6,004 nt of DNA from Clostridia bacterium. GTDB taxonomy: Bacteria; Bacillota; Clostridia; HGM11514. Position 1 is the first letter of the stretch. The number at the start of each line of letters is the position of its first letter. Location: the NCBI GenBank assembly GCA_900757255.1, contig CAAENE010000240.1, forward strand, positions 1 through 6,004. The letters run 5' to 3'. Shown here in pieces: positions 1 through 5,618 of the stretch. Both the position numbers and the translations under genes were made by a program. The notes under the pieces were generated by a model. It had not been told where the DNA came from. It worked only from the letters and a program-made list of their open reading frames with translations, and did not search any database.

Positions 1-576
1 CACCGTCTCGCTGCCAAACAGGATTGTTCCCACATCATTTGCCATCTCGCCGGTTTTGAGCATCAGGTTTTTGAACTCCTCCGCGCCGATTTTGGAATTG
101 CGGGTCACAAATTCCACAATGCGCTGCTGCATTTTGTCAAAATACTCAAAGGTCTGCGTTACACCTATCACCAGCCCGTTCATGCGGACCGGATGCACCG
201 TCATGGTCGCGGACGGTGCAATAAAGGAAAAATCGGACGCCACCGCCAGCGGTACGCCGATACTATGGCCGCCGCCCAGCACCAGCGACACCGTTGGCTT
301 TTTCAAGCTGGATATCATCTCTGCAATTGCGAGACCGGCCTCTACATCTCCGCCCACAGTATTTAAAATAATCAACAAGCCTTCAATATTTTTGTCCTCT
401 TCTATTGCTATCAGCTGCGGTATCACATGTTCATATTTTGTCGCTTTATTCTGCGGCGGCAGTATCATATGCCCTTCTATCTGCCCGATAATGGTAAGGC
501 AATGAATCTTTGATTTACCGCTTTCGGTCGTAACCGATCCAGTCTCTTTGATTGTTTCCATTTGGTTCTGGTCCAT
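1..576 (-). CDS. TepA-like ClpP-fold serine protease (C-terminus cut by window edge)
   Basis: This gene encodes a ClpP/crotonase-fold peptidase of the TepA (translocation-enhancing protein, B. subtilis YmfB) type. The frame runs off the left edge with no stop; 192 codons are visible and the family is usually around 240-260 residues, so roughly the last quarter is missing. Numbering from the ATG at 576, the nucleophile is Ser105 in GGGHSIG. His128 lies in the stretch SATMTVHPVR. Asp181, in NDVGTILFG, falls where ClpP has its catalytic Asp. The early stretch LLIILNTVGGDVEAG matches the ClpP oxyanion-side glycines (family knowledge). I see no signal peptide or membrane segment, so it should be cytosolic. 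A second ATG lies three codons upstream at 585, but it abuts GAAAGG with no spacer, whereas the 576 ATG sits 9 bases from it. In Bacillus, tepA lies close to spoIIIE/ftsK, which could be the next gene off the left edge (inference). The family is clear; the native substrate is unknown. Confidence 0.88.
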   Translation of the reverse strand, partial: MDQNQMETIKETGSVTTESGKSKIHCLTIIGQIEGHMILPPQNKATKYEHVIPQLIAIEEDKNIEGLLIILNTVGGDVEAGLAIAEMISSLKKPTVSLVLGGGHSIGVPLAVASDFSFIAPSATMTVHPVRMNGLVIGVTQTFEYFDKMQQRIVEFVTRNSKIGAEEFKNLMLKTGEMANDVGTILFGSETV

Positions 577-619
577 TGTTTTCATCCTTTCAGTTCAATA
601 AATAGGCTGTTTTTGCCAC

Positions 620-648
620 TTGCATTCAGGTTCTGTATCTGTTATACT
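620..648 (+). promoter_or_regulatory. Sigma-A-type promoter of the DUF1385-prmC operon
   Basis: TTGCAT at 620-625 and TATACT at 643-648 are 17 bases apart, the optimal spacing for a vegetative sigma factor. Transcription would start near 655, leaving a leader of about 45 bases before the ATG at 700. Confidence 0.65.
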
Positions 649-650
649 TG

Positions 651-679
651 ATAGTAATCTATACTTTCATTATGTGCAA
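651..679 (-). promoter_or_regulatory. Possible promoter of the TepA-like gene
   Basis: Read on the minus strand, TTGCAC (679-674) and TACTAT (656-651) are separated by 17 bases. Both boxes are only partial matches to sigma-A consensus. The site overlaps the opposite-facing promoter of the DUF1385 gene, so the two could compete for polymerase. An alternative -10 (TATAAC) lies slightly further downstream. Confidence 0.35.
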
Positions 680-699
680 TGCACGGAACGGAGAACAGA

Positions 700-1638
700 A
701 TGAACGATAATAAAGATAAGGTTGTGCATAAGACGTCGATTGGCGGGCAGGCTTTGATTGAAGGCGTTATGATGCGCGGCGTTGAGCATTATGCCGTTGC
801 AGTCAGAAAGCCGGATCATGATATCATTATCGAAAAAAAAGAAATTATATCCAGTAAAAGTATCTGGTACCGTCTGCCGATCGTCCGGGGCGTTTTCCGA
901 TTTGTGGAATCGCTGGTTACCGGTACGAAATGTCTCATGTATTCCGCTGAATTTTTCGATATCGAAGAGGAAGAACCCTCTAAATTTGATGATTTTTTAA
1001 ACCGCGTCTTTGGCGATAAATTAAAAAATGTAATTATCTACTTCAGCGTTGCCCTTGCAATAGTGTTCTCGGTTTTACTCTTTTTTATGCTGCCGGTTTT
1101 CGTTACTTCCTGGTTTACGCAGGCATTTGACAACTATGTCTACAAAAGCCTGGTGGAAGGTGTCGTTCGGATATTGATCCTGCTGGGCTACATGTTCGGC
1201 GTATCGCGGATGAAGGATATCCAGCGTGTTTTTGAATACCATGGTGCGGAGCATAAATCGATTTTCTGTTATGAAAAAGGACTGCCGCTGACCGTTGAAA
1301 ATGTCAAAAAACAAAAGCGGTTCCATCCAAGGTGCGGAACCAGCTTTTTATTGATTGTTATGGTGATTGCGATTATTTTCTTTTCGTTTATCCATACCGA
1401 CCACGCGGTACTGCGGATTGTTTACCGGCTGCTTCTGCTTCCGGTCGTTGCCGGCGTTTCTTATGAAATCATCAAATTGGCAGGTCGGTACGATAATTGG
1501 CTGACCAGAATCATTTCGGCACCCGGTATGTGGATGCAGAGAATCACCACACGGGAACCGGATGATGAACAAATTGAAGTTGCGCTTGCCGCTTTGACAA
1601 GCGTTCTGCCCGATAATAAAGAGGATGACAAATGGTAA
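700..1638 (+). CDS. DUF1385 (YqhQ-like) multi-pass membrane protein
   Basis: This is a 312-residue member of the DUF1385 family, common in Firmicutes and often annotated as a putative metal-dependent enzyme; its reaction is not established. The family signature GGQALIEGVMMRG is at residues 15-27. Two further blocks rich in possible metal ligands are YHGAEHK (180-186) and HPRCGTSF (209-216). Hydrophobic stretches at about 110-137, 153-168, 214-232 and 238-258 suggest four membrane segments, with the signature block outside them at the N-terminus. I chose the ATG at 700 over the in-frame ATG at 679 because CGGAG at 689-693 lies 6 bases before it and the family motif normally begins close to the N-terminus. 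The stop overlaps the prmC start by 7 bases, so the two genes are probably translationally coupled. DUF1385 beside prmC is a familiar clostridial arrangement. The family call is secure; the function is not. Confidence 0.9.
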   Translation: MNDNKDKVVHKTSIGGQALIEGVMMRGVEHYAVAVRKPDHDIIIEKKEIISSKSIWYRLPIVRGVFRFVESLVTGTKCLMYSAEFFDIEEEEPSKFDDFLNRVFGDKLKNVIIYFSVALAIVFSVLLFFMLPVFVTSWFTQAFDNYVYKSLVEGVVRILILLGYMFGVSRMKDIQRVFEYHGAEHKSIFCYEKGLPLTVENVKKQKRFHPRCGTSFLLIVMVIAIIFFSFIHTDHAVLRIVYRLLLLPVVAGVSYEIIKLAGRYDNWLTRIISAPGMWMQRITTREPDDEQIEVALAALTSVLPDNKEDDKW

Positions 1639-2462
1639 GCCGTGAGATTATTGTTGAATACACCGAAAAATTAAAAAATGTAACCAATCTTCCTTTTATT
1701 GATTTAATGGCTATGCTGGAGCATGTCACAGGGAAGGATAAGCTGTTTTTCCTGACTCATGCGGATTATGAGATTCCGCCTGATCAGTTAGAAATGTTTC
1801 GAAAAATGGCTGACAAGCGCCTGACCGGCATGCCTTTGGCTTATGTGCTGCGCCGGAAAGAGTTTATGTCCTTGCCGTTTTATGTAGATGAACGGGTTTT
1901 GATACCGCGTCCGGATACCGAATGTATTGTGGAAAAAATTATTGCGTCGAAGCGGGAATATGCTTATGTTTTGGATATTGGAACGGGAAGCGGCTGTATT
2001 GCAATCGCACTAAAAAAATATATGGAGCATATTACCATGGATGCCGTGGATATTTCTAAGGATGCATTAGAGGTTGCACAGAAAAATGCGCGGGACAATG
2101 AAGTTGACGTCAGATTTATGGAATTGGATATTCTAAACTGTGAGGCTTTGCCTCGTCAGTATGATATCATTGTATCCAACCCACCCTATATCAGGACAGG
2201 CGTAATGGAACATCTGTCAAATAATGTGAGAGATTTTGAGCCGCGGACCGCTCTGGACGGCGGAGAGGACGGTCTTGCTCATTACCGAAAGATTCTTCCG
2301 CTTGCGAAACGTTCTTTGGCGCGTTCAGGGCAGCTGTATCTGGAGCTTGGCTATGACCAATATGACGCGCTGCAAAAACTGGCACTGGAACATGGATTTA
2401 CGAAAATTGACGCGATTTATGACCTGTCCAAAATCAAGAGGGGTATGATTTGCAGTTTATAA
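1632..2462 (+). CDS. prmC: Peptide chain release factor N5-glutamine methyltransferase PrmC
   Basis: PrmC (HemK) uses S-adenosylmethionine to methylate the glutamine of the GGQ motif in release factors RF1 and RF2 in the cytosol, raising termination efficiency. The 276-residue product has the usual length. A helical N-terminal domain (about 1-75), which in the family recognises the release factor, carries RLTGMPLAYVL. The methyltransferase domain follows: IPRPDTE at 91-97, the SAM-binding loop LDIGTGSGCIAI at 114-125, an acidic DAVDIS (137-142) ending motif II, and the catalytic NPPY at 183-186, which holds the substrate glutamine. The ATG at 1632 lies 7 bases after GAGG (1621-1624) and overlaps the end of the DUF1385 gene. 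The gene is followed within 10 bases by a terminator, so prfA, its frequent partner in Firmicutes, is not co-transcribed downstream here. All key motifs are intact. Confidence 0.96.
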   Translation: MVSREIIVEYTEKLKNVTNLPFIDLMAMLEHVTGKDKLFFLTHADYEIPPDQLEMFRKMADKRLTGMPLAYVLRRKEFMSLPFYVDERVLIPRPDTECIVEKIIASKREYAYVLDIGTGSGCIAIALKKYMEHITMDAVDISKDALEVAQKNARDNEVDVRFMELDILNCEALPRQYDIIVSNPPYIRTGVMEHLSNNVRDFEPRTALDGGEDGLAHYRKILPLAKRSLARSGQLYLELGYDQYDALQKLALEHGFTKIDAIYDLSKIKRGMICSL

Positions 2463-2468
2463 AATGAG

Positions 2469-2520
2469 AGGCAATTGTTATCTGTATCATATACAGTAGC
2501 GATTGCCTGTTTTTGTATTT
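2469..2520 (+). terminator. Rho-independent terminator of the DUF1385-prmC operon
   Basis: The left arm (2469-2487) and right arm (2491-2508) pair over about 18 bp, with G-U pairs and one bulged base, around a CAT loop. The outer pairing is AGGCAAT with ATTGCCT. A T-rich run follows at 2510-2520. It starts 7 bases after the prmC stop codon. Confidence 0.85.
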
Positions 2521-2530
2521 TGGAAAGGGG

Positions 2531-2638
2531 TTGAGGAAAGAGTATTCAGGACGAGGATATGCGGCGGAAGCGGCAAAGACCGCATTGGGCAAAACGATGA
2601 AAATAATAAAAATACTTGTATTCTTTGTATCCGTCTGA
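2531..2638 (+). pseudogene. Possible relic of a GNAT acetyltransferase
   Basis: A short open frame begins with TTG directly after AAAGGGG and reads through EYSGRGYAAEAAKTAL before a stop 35 codons in. That peptide resembles the acetyl-CoA-binding motif A region of GNAT N-acetyltransferases (pattern G-x-G-Y-A-x-E-A). No upstream or downstream frame supplies the rest of such a domain, and further stops follow in the same frame. It sits in the convergent gap after the prmC terminator. It could be a decayed gene fragment or a chance match in a short frame, so it is offered only as a tentative call. Confidence 0.2.
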
Positions 2639-2754
2639 CCGATGGAGTGATTCATAGCCGCGGGACCCGGTATGATATTCATTTTGATGGCATTGAGAAT
2701 TAAGCCGCGTGCTGGCTTGATGACGAAGCTGTCCGCCGGAGGTCGCTGTTTTAT

Positions 2755-2805
2755 AAAAAAACAAACGCTCCCCGTACGGATTTTGGTTCCGGCCGGAGGG
2801 CGTTT
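2755..2805 (-). terminator. Rho-independent terminator of the icd-rex operon
   Basis: Read on the minus strand, AAACGC (2805-2800) and GCGTTT (2768-2763) close an imperfect GC-rich stem that continues through TCC/GGA and CCG/CGG pairings with small bulges. A run of seven T residues follows (2761-2755). It lies 40 bases past the stop of the P-loop/Asp23 gene. The opposite strand lacks a comparable T-run, so the terminator looks one-directional. Confidence 0.75.
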
Positions 2806-2844
2806 CTTGATTGGTTTAATATCGTGTTGAATTGTTTTTTGCGT

Positions 2845-3675
2845 TTATCCTTGCTTTTTTCCTTCCATGACGATTTTCCGCAAGGTGATATTGACGGACA
2901 GTACGTTAATTGAAGTGACTGTGTCGATCGCTTTTAAAATCCGCTTCTGTACCTTACGGATGACCGGCTGAAAAGGTTCGCCGGTATATTTTATGCTTAC
3001 ATCCGCATTGACAATCATGCTGGAATGAACGGAGTCAAGGGAGACGCGCAGCAGCTTTTCGACATTGTTTACTTTTTCCGCTTCATACCTGCATATCTGC
3101 TCTATTACAGTATTGGAAATGGTATAGCTGCCAAAATAGCTGTAGCTGGGTCGGACGATTGATTTTTCCTGATAAATTTCTTCTTTTTTGGAATTGGGAA
3201 GAAGGGTATGGAGCCGATCCAGCAAAAGACCAGAAAAATCTTTCTTGAGTTCAATGGTCGGAACCGGAATAACATGTTTTCCTTCATGAAAGCGCATATC
3301 ATGCGCAAGCTGCATTTCTTCCGGCGTGGCAAAGTCTTCGATATATTCATATTTAGAAATTTCGCCCAAATTAAGGACAGACGCAATCCTCTCTACCATG
3401 GAATTGGATGTTCCGATAATCAGAATACCGGGAGGATTTTCCCGGCGGATAGCATCGCCAACTTCTTTGGCATAGGAAGGGTCAAGAAAAATAGCGCGCT
3501 TGACTGACGCCACCTTTGTTTTTTCTGATTTGGCAGATTTTCCGGCTAATATCTTGTTGTCCCGGATAAACAGACCGTCGTCTATAATATAGTGCAGGTT
3601 GTTTCGGCGTGCTACAAAAACGGCACGATGACTTTTACCGGTACCGCTTTTTCCTACAAACGCGACCAGATTCAT
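2845..3675 (-). CDS. P-loop NTPase fused to an Asp23/Gls24-like domain
   Basis: This 276-residue protein has two parts. The N-terminal part starts immediately with a nucleotide-binding fold: Walker A GKSGTGKS at 8-15, a possible acidic metal-binding strand YIIDDGLFI at 29-37, and a second core strand ILIIGTS at 84-90. The C-terminal part (about 182-268) resembles the Asp23/Gls24 alkaline-shock family: ISNTVIEQICRYEAEKVNNV, then alternating strands with NADVSIKYTGEPF, then a helix rich in V/I/K and a final VNITLRK strand. A conserved-looking linker contains HDMRFHEGKHVIPVPT (125-140). No signal peptide or membrane segment is evident, so it is probably cytosolic. Its ATG overlaps the rex stop in an ATGA junction, with GGAGG at 3690-3686 about 10 bases upstream, so it is translationally coupled to rex. 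Asp23 proteins in staphylococci act at the membrane in envelope stress; whether this protein does so is unknown. Domain assignments are by eye: the P-loop is certain, Asp23 likely. Confidence 0.82.
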   Translation of the reverse strand: MNLVAFVGKSGTGKSHRAVFVARRNNLHYIIDDGLFIRDNKILAGKSAKSEKTKVASVKRAIFLDPSYAKEVGDAIRRENPPGILIIGTSNSMVERIASVLNLGEISKYEYIEDFATPEEMQLAHDMRFHEGKHVIPVPTIELKKDFSGLLLDRLHTLLPNSKKEEIYQEKSIVRPSYSYFGSYTISNTVIEQICRYEAEKVNNVEKLLRVSLDSVHSSMIVNADVSIKYTGEPFQPVIRKVQKRILKAIDTVTSINVLSVNITLRKIVMEGKKQG

Positions 3676-4325
3676 TTTGATGTTTCCTCCGAAAGCTCGT
3701 TGATTTTATAGGATAGCGTAAGCAGGGAATCGTTTAAATATACATTTTCAACCGCTGCATCGGTTCCTTTCAGGATTTCAGCATTTGAAAAATTCCAGAA
3801 ACCGCGCATGCCGCATTCATATAGCTTATCTGCGACCTCGTTGACCGTACTTTTCGGTACCGTCAATATGGCGATATCAATTTGGTTTTCCTTGAGGAAG
3901 GCTTCTATTTTATTAAAATGCTGAATGGTACACCCGCTGACTTCCTTTCCCACGATATCGGGGTTAACGTCAAAAATTCCGGTCAGGAAAAACCCCTTGC
4001 GGTGGGTAAACTCATAATTCGCCAGCGCTTTACCGATATTTCCGGCGCCTACTATAATCGTCTTAAAGCCTCTGTCTATGCCTAAAATAGATTGTATCTT
4101 ATAGTATAGGTTTTCCACGTTGTACCCATAGCCCTGCTGCCCGAAGCCTCCGAAAAAGTTCAGGTCCTGTCTTATTTGGGAGGCGGTAACTCCCATTTTT
4201 TTACTCAGCTCTTTGGATGAAATTTTAAAAATCTCATGCCGGAGCAAATCCTCGAGATAACGGTAATACCGCGGCAGACGCCGTACAACCGTTATTGGTA
4301 CTTCCTTTTTTACAGGTTTATTCAT
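3672..4325 (-). CDS. rex: Redox-sensing transcriptional repressor Rex
   Basis: Rex is a cytosolic dimeric repressor that binds DNA when NAD+ dominates and releases it when NADH rises, controlling fermentation and respiration genes. The 217-residue length is normal. The N-terminal winged helix (about 1-80) contains RLPRYYRYLEDL (16-27) and the recognition region TASQIRQDLNFFGGFGQQGYGY (47-68). The Rossmann domain starts at about 88 with the dinucleotide loop GAGNIGKAL (93-101), then FDVNPDIVG with the acidic residue at the end of the second strand, and AILTVPK (152-158). The segment MRGFWNFSNAEI (173-184) corresponds to the family's G-I-W-N-F-A-P region but ends in SNAEI rather than AP. The ATG at 4325 follows GGAGG (4335-4331) by 5 bases. 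The gene lies 30 bases after icd and its stop overlaps the next start, so the three genes form one operon. The Rex box in the operon promoter implies autoregulation. Confidence 0.96.
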   Translation of the reverse strand: MNKPVKKEVPITVVRRLPRYYRYLEDLLRHEIFKISSKELSKKMGVTASQIRQDLNFFGGFGQQGYGYNVENLYYKIQSILGIDRGFKTIIVGAGNIGKALANYEFTHRKGFFLTGIFDVNPDIVGKEVSGCTIQHFNKIEAFLKENQIDIAILTVPKSTVNEVADKLYECGMRGFWNFSNAEILKGTDAAVENVYLNDSLLTLSYKINELSEETSK

Positions 4326-4355
4326 AAGAACCTCCGAATTTGGTTCATTTGCTGA

Positions 4356-5507
4356 TTACAGCTTTTGAATAGTTTGCATGACGTAGTCGGCAAACTCTTT
4401 ACAGGTAGCACCTGTATCACGTCCTGTAATGACCAATTTTTTCTCCTCGTACATGCAGATATCCAGTGCGCGTTCCAGCTTTTCAGCTTTTTCGGTATAT
4501 CCGATATGATTCAGCAGCATGACTGCGGCACGGATAATGGAGCAGGGGTCAGCATAGCAGTCACGGCCTTCTGCAACCATACGCGGCGCACTTCCGTGGA
4601 TCGCTTCAAACATGGCATACCGTTTTCCCATGTTGGAGCTTCCCGCAGTTCCAACGCCGCCTTGGAATTCCGCTGCTTCGTCAGTTAAAATATCGCCGTA
4701 CAGGTTAGGCAGGATCAATACCTGGAATTGCGTCCGGCGTTTTTCGTCAACCAGCTTTGCGGTCATGATATCAATATACCAGTCGTCCACTTCGATGCCC
4801 GGATACTCTTTTGCGATTTCCTGGCAGATGTTGAGAAATTTACCGTCGGTAGTTTTCACCACGTTTGCTTTGGTAACAATAGTTACCCGTTTTTTGCCGT
4901 TGTTCTTTGCAAATTCAAAGGCTGCGCGGGCAATCCGTTCCGTTCCCTCTGTTGTCGTAACGCAGAAATCAAATGCAAGGTCGTCGTTTACATGAACCCC
5001 TTTTGAACCAACTGCGTATGACCCTTCAGTATTTTCACGGAAAAAGGTCCAGTCGATCCCTTTTTCAGGAACCTTTACCGGGCGGACATTGGCAAACAGG
5101 TCAAGCTCTTTGCGCATGGCTACGTTCGCACTTTCAATATTCGGATAGCCGTCTCCCGCGCGCGGCGTCGTTGTCGGGCCTTTCAGAAGAACGTGGCACT
5201 GCTTGATTTCTGCCAGGACATCATCCGGAATGGCCTTCATGGCTTTTGCACGGTTTTCAATCGTAAGCCCGTCGATCACGCGGAACTCAATATTGCTTTG
5301 ATCTTTCAGCAAAAATTCCAGAATCCGGTGCGCCTCATTTGTAATTGCCGGGCCGATACCATCGCCGCCGATGATTCCAATGATGATTTTATCTAATTTT
5401 GCATAATCAACAAACTCTTTCTCCTGCTTCATCCGCTCCACGCGTGCAAGCTGCTCTTCTATCAGCTTTGAGAATTTTTCAGCTGCAACTTTTACCTGTT
5501 CGTTCAA
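4356..5507 (-). CDS. icd: Isocitrate dehydrogenase, isocitrate/isopropylmalate family (TTG start)
   Basis: This enzyme oxidatively decarboxylates isocitrate to 2-oxoglutarate, supplying glutamate synthesis in anaerobes with a partial TCA cycle. The 383-residue product has GGDGIGPAI (47-55) and LLKGPTTTP (107-115). The substrate-binding set matches E. coli Icd S113/N115/R119/R129/R153 as Ser126, Asn128, Arg132, Arg142 and Arg157. FRENTEGSY (156-164) gives the catalytic Tyr164, and Lys213 is the catalytic lysine. Asp246, Asp272 and Asp276 are the metal ligands. The RENTEGSY wording favours isocitrate over isopropylmalate. The cofactor position after HGSAP is Arg309-Met310, neither the NADP-type Lys-Tyr nor the NAD-type Asp-Ile pair, so coenzyme preference is open. 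Residues 1-37 form a charged, probably helical extension ahead of the core. The frame opens at TTG 5507, 7 bases after AAGGA (5519-5515), and an in-frame TGA lies just upstream. ATG at residue 26 is a weaker alternative start. First gene of the icd-rex operon. Confidence 0.9.
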   Translation of the reverse strand: MNEQVKVAAEKFSKLIEEQLARVERMKQEKEFVDYAKLDKIIIGIIGGDGIGPAITNEAHRILEFLLKDQSNIEFRVIDGLTIENRAKAMKAIPDDVLAEIKQCHVLLKGPTTTPRAGDGYPNIESANVAMRKELDLFANVRPVKVPEKGIDWTFFRENTEGSYAVGSKGVHVNDDLAFDFCVTTTEGTERIARAAFEFAKNNGKKRVTIVTKANVVKTTDGKFLNICQEIAKEYPGIEVDDWYIDIMTAKLVDEKRRTQFQVLILPNLYGDILTDEAAEFQGGVGTAGSSNMGKRYAMFEAIHGSAPRMVAEGRDCYADPCSIIRAAVMLLNHIGYTEKAEKLERALDICMYEEKKLVITGRDTGATCKEFADYVMQTIQKL

Positions 5508-5514
5508 ATTTCAT

Positions 5515-5521
5515 TCCTTCT
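5515..5521 (-). promoter_or_regulatory. Ribosome binding site deciding the icd start
   Basis: AGAAGGA on the minus strand lies 7 bases before the TTG at 5507 and directly abuts an out-of-frame ATG at 5514. The TTG has proper spacing and opens the long frame. The ATG has no spacer and yields only an 11-residue peptide before a stop. This supports TTG as the real start. Confidence 0.6.
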
Positions 5522-5581
5522 TTCTGTATTTTTTACCACACTTTTTATGATATTTTTAAAAATCAAAATACCAGCCTAATA

Positions 5582-5599
5582 TTGTTAATATTATAACAA
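5582..5599. promoter_or_regulatory. Rex operator (Rex box)
   Basis: TTGTTAATATTATAACAA matches the published Gram-positive Rex consensus TTGTTAA-N4-TTAACAA at 13 of 14 defined positions; the only difference is A for T at the first base of the right half. It overlaps the -10 of the icd-rex promoter, a classical repression position, and rex itself is in the operon. Binding is inferred, not shown. Confidence 0.85.
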
Positions 5600-5618
5600 A
5601 AAATAATCTGCAAGGCAA
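5590..5618 (-). promoter_or_regulatory. Sigma-A-type promoter of the icd-rex operon
   Basis: On the minus strand, TTGCCT (5618-5613) and a perfect TATAAT (5595-5590) are 17 bases apart. Transcription would begin near 5583, giving a leader of about 75 bases before the icd start. The -10 lies wholly within the Rex box. Confidence 0.75.

Noticed and set aside
56..505. A 149-codon rightward open frame opposite the TepA-like gene
   Set aside because: The minus strand here encodes a clear ClpP-fold protease with Ser, His and Asp motifs; the plus-strand frame is rich in Ser, Ile, Pro and Cys, lacks family motifs, and is an antisense shadow.
2434..2682. An 82-codon leftward frame in the convergent gap, with a hydrophobic stretch resembling a signal peptide
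   Set aside because: It overlaps the end of prmC and the terminator stem, lacks a convincing ribosome binding site, and its hydrophobic part mirrors the opposite-strand sequence.
2503..2703. A 66-codon rightward frame after prmC
   Set aside because: It starts inside the right arm of the prmC terminator, has no ribosome binding site, and has no recognisable domain.
3208..3507. A 99-codon rightward frame opposite the P-loop/Asp23 gene
   Set aside because: It is antisense to a coding region whose frame is fully open for 276 codons and starts with a Walker A motif; no independent support.
4356..5507. 3-isopropylmalate dehydrogenase (leuB) as the identity of the icd gene
   Set aside because: FRENTEGSY and the Ser-Asn-Arg-Arg-Arg isocitrate-binding set match isocitrate dehydrogenase, and no leu genes are nearby. 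Homoisocitrate dehydrogenase is not strictly excluded.
5508..5583. The icd leader considered as a riboswitch or attenuator
   Set aside because: The leader of about 75 bases is too short and AT-rich, with no GC-rich stem or T-run; only a 12-bp AT palindrome is present.
4365..5596. Several rightward frames of 65-127 codons opposite icd
   Set aside because: All lie antisense to a full-length, motif-complete isocitrate dehydrogenase and show no recognisable protein pattern.
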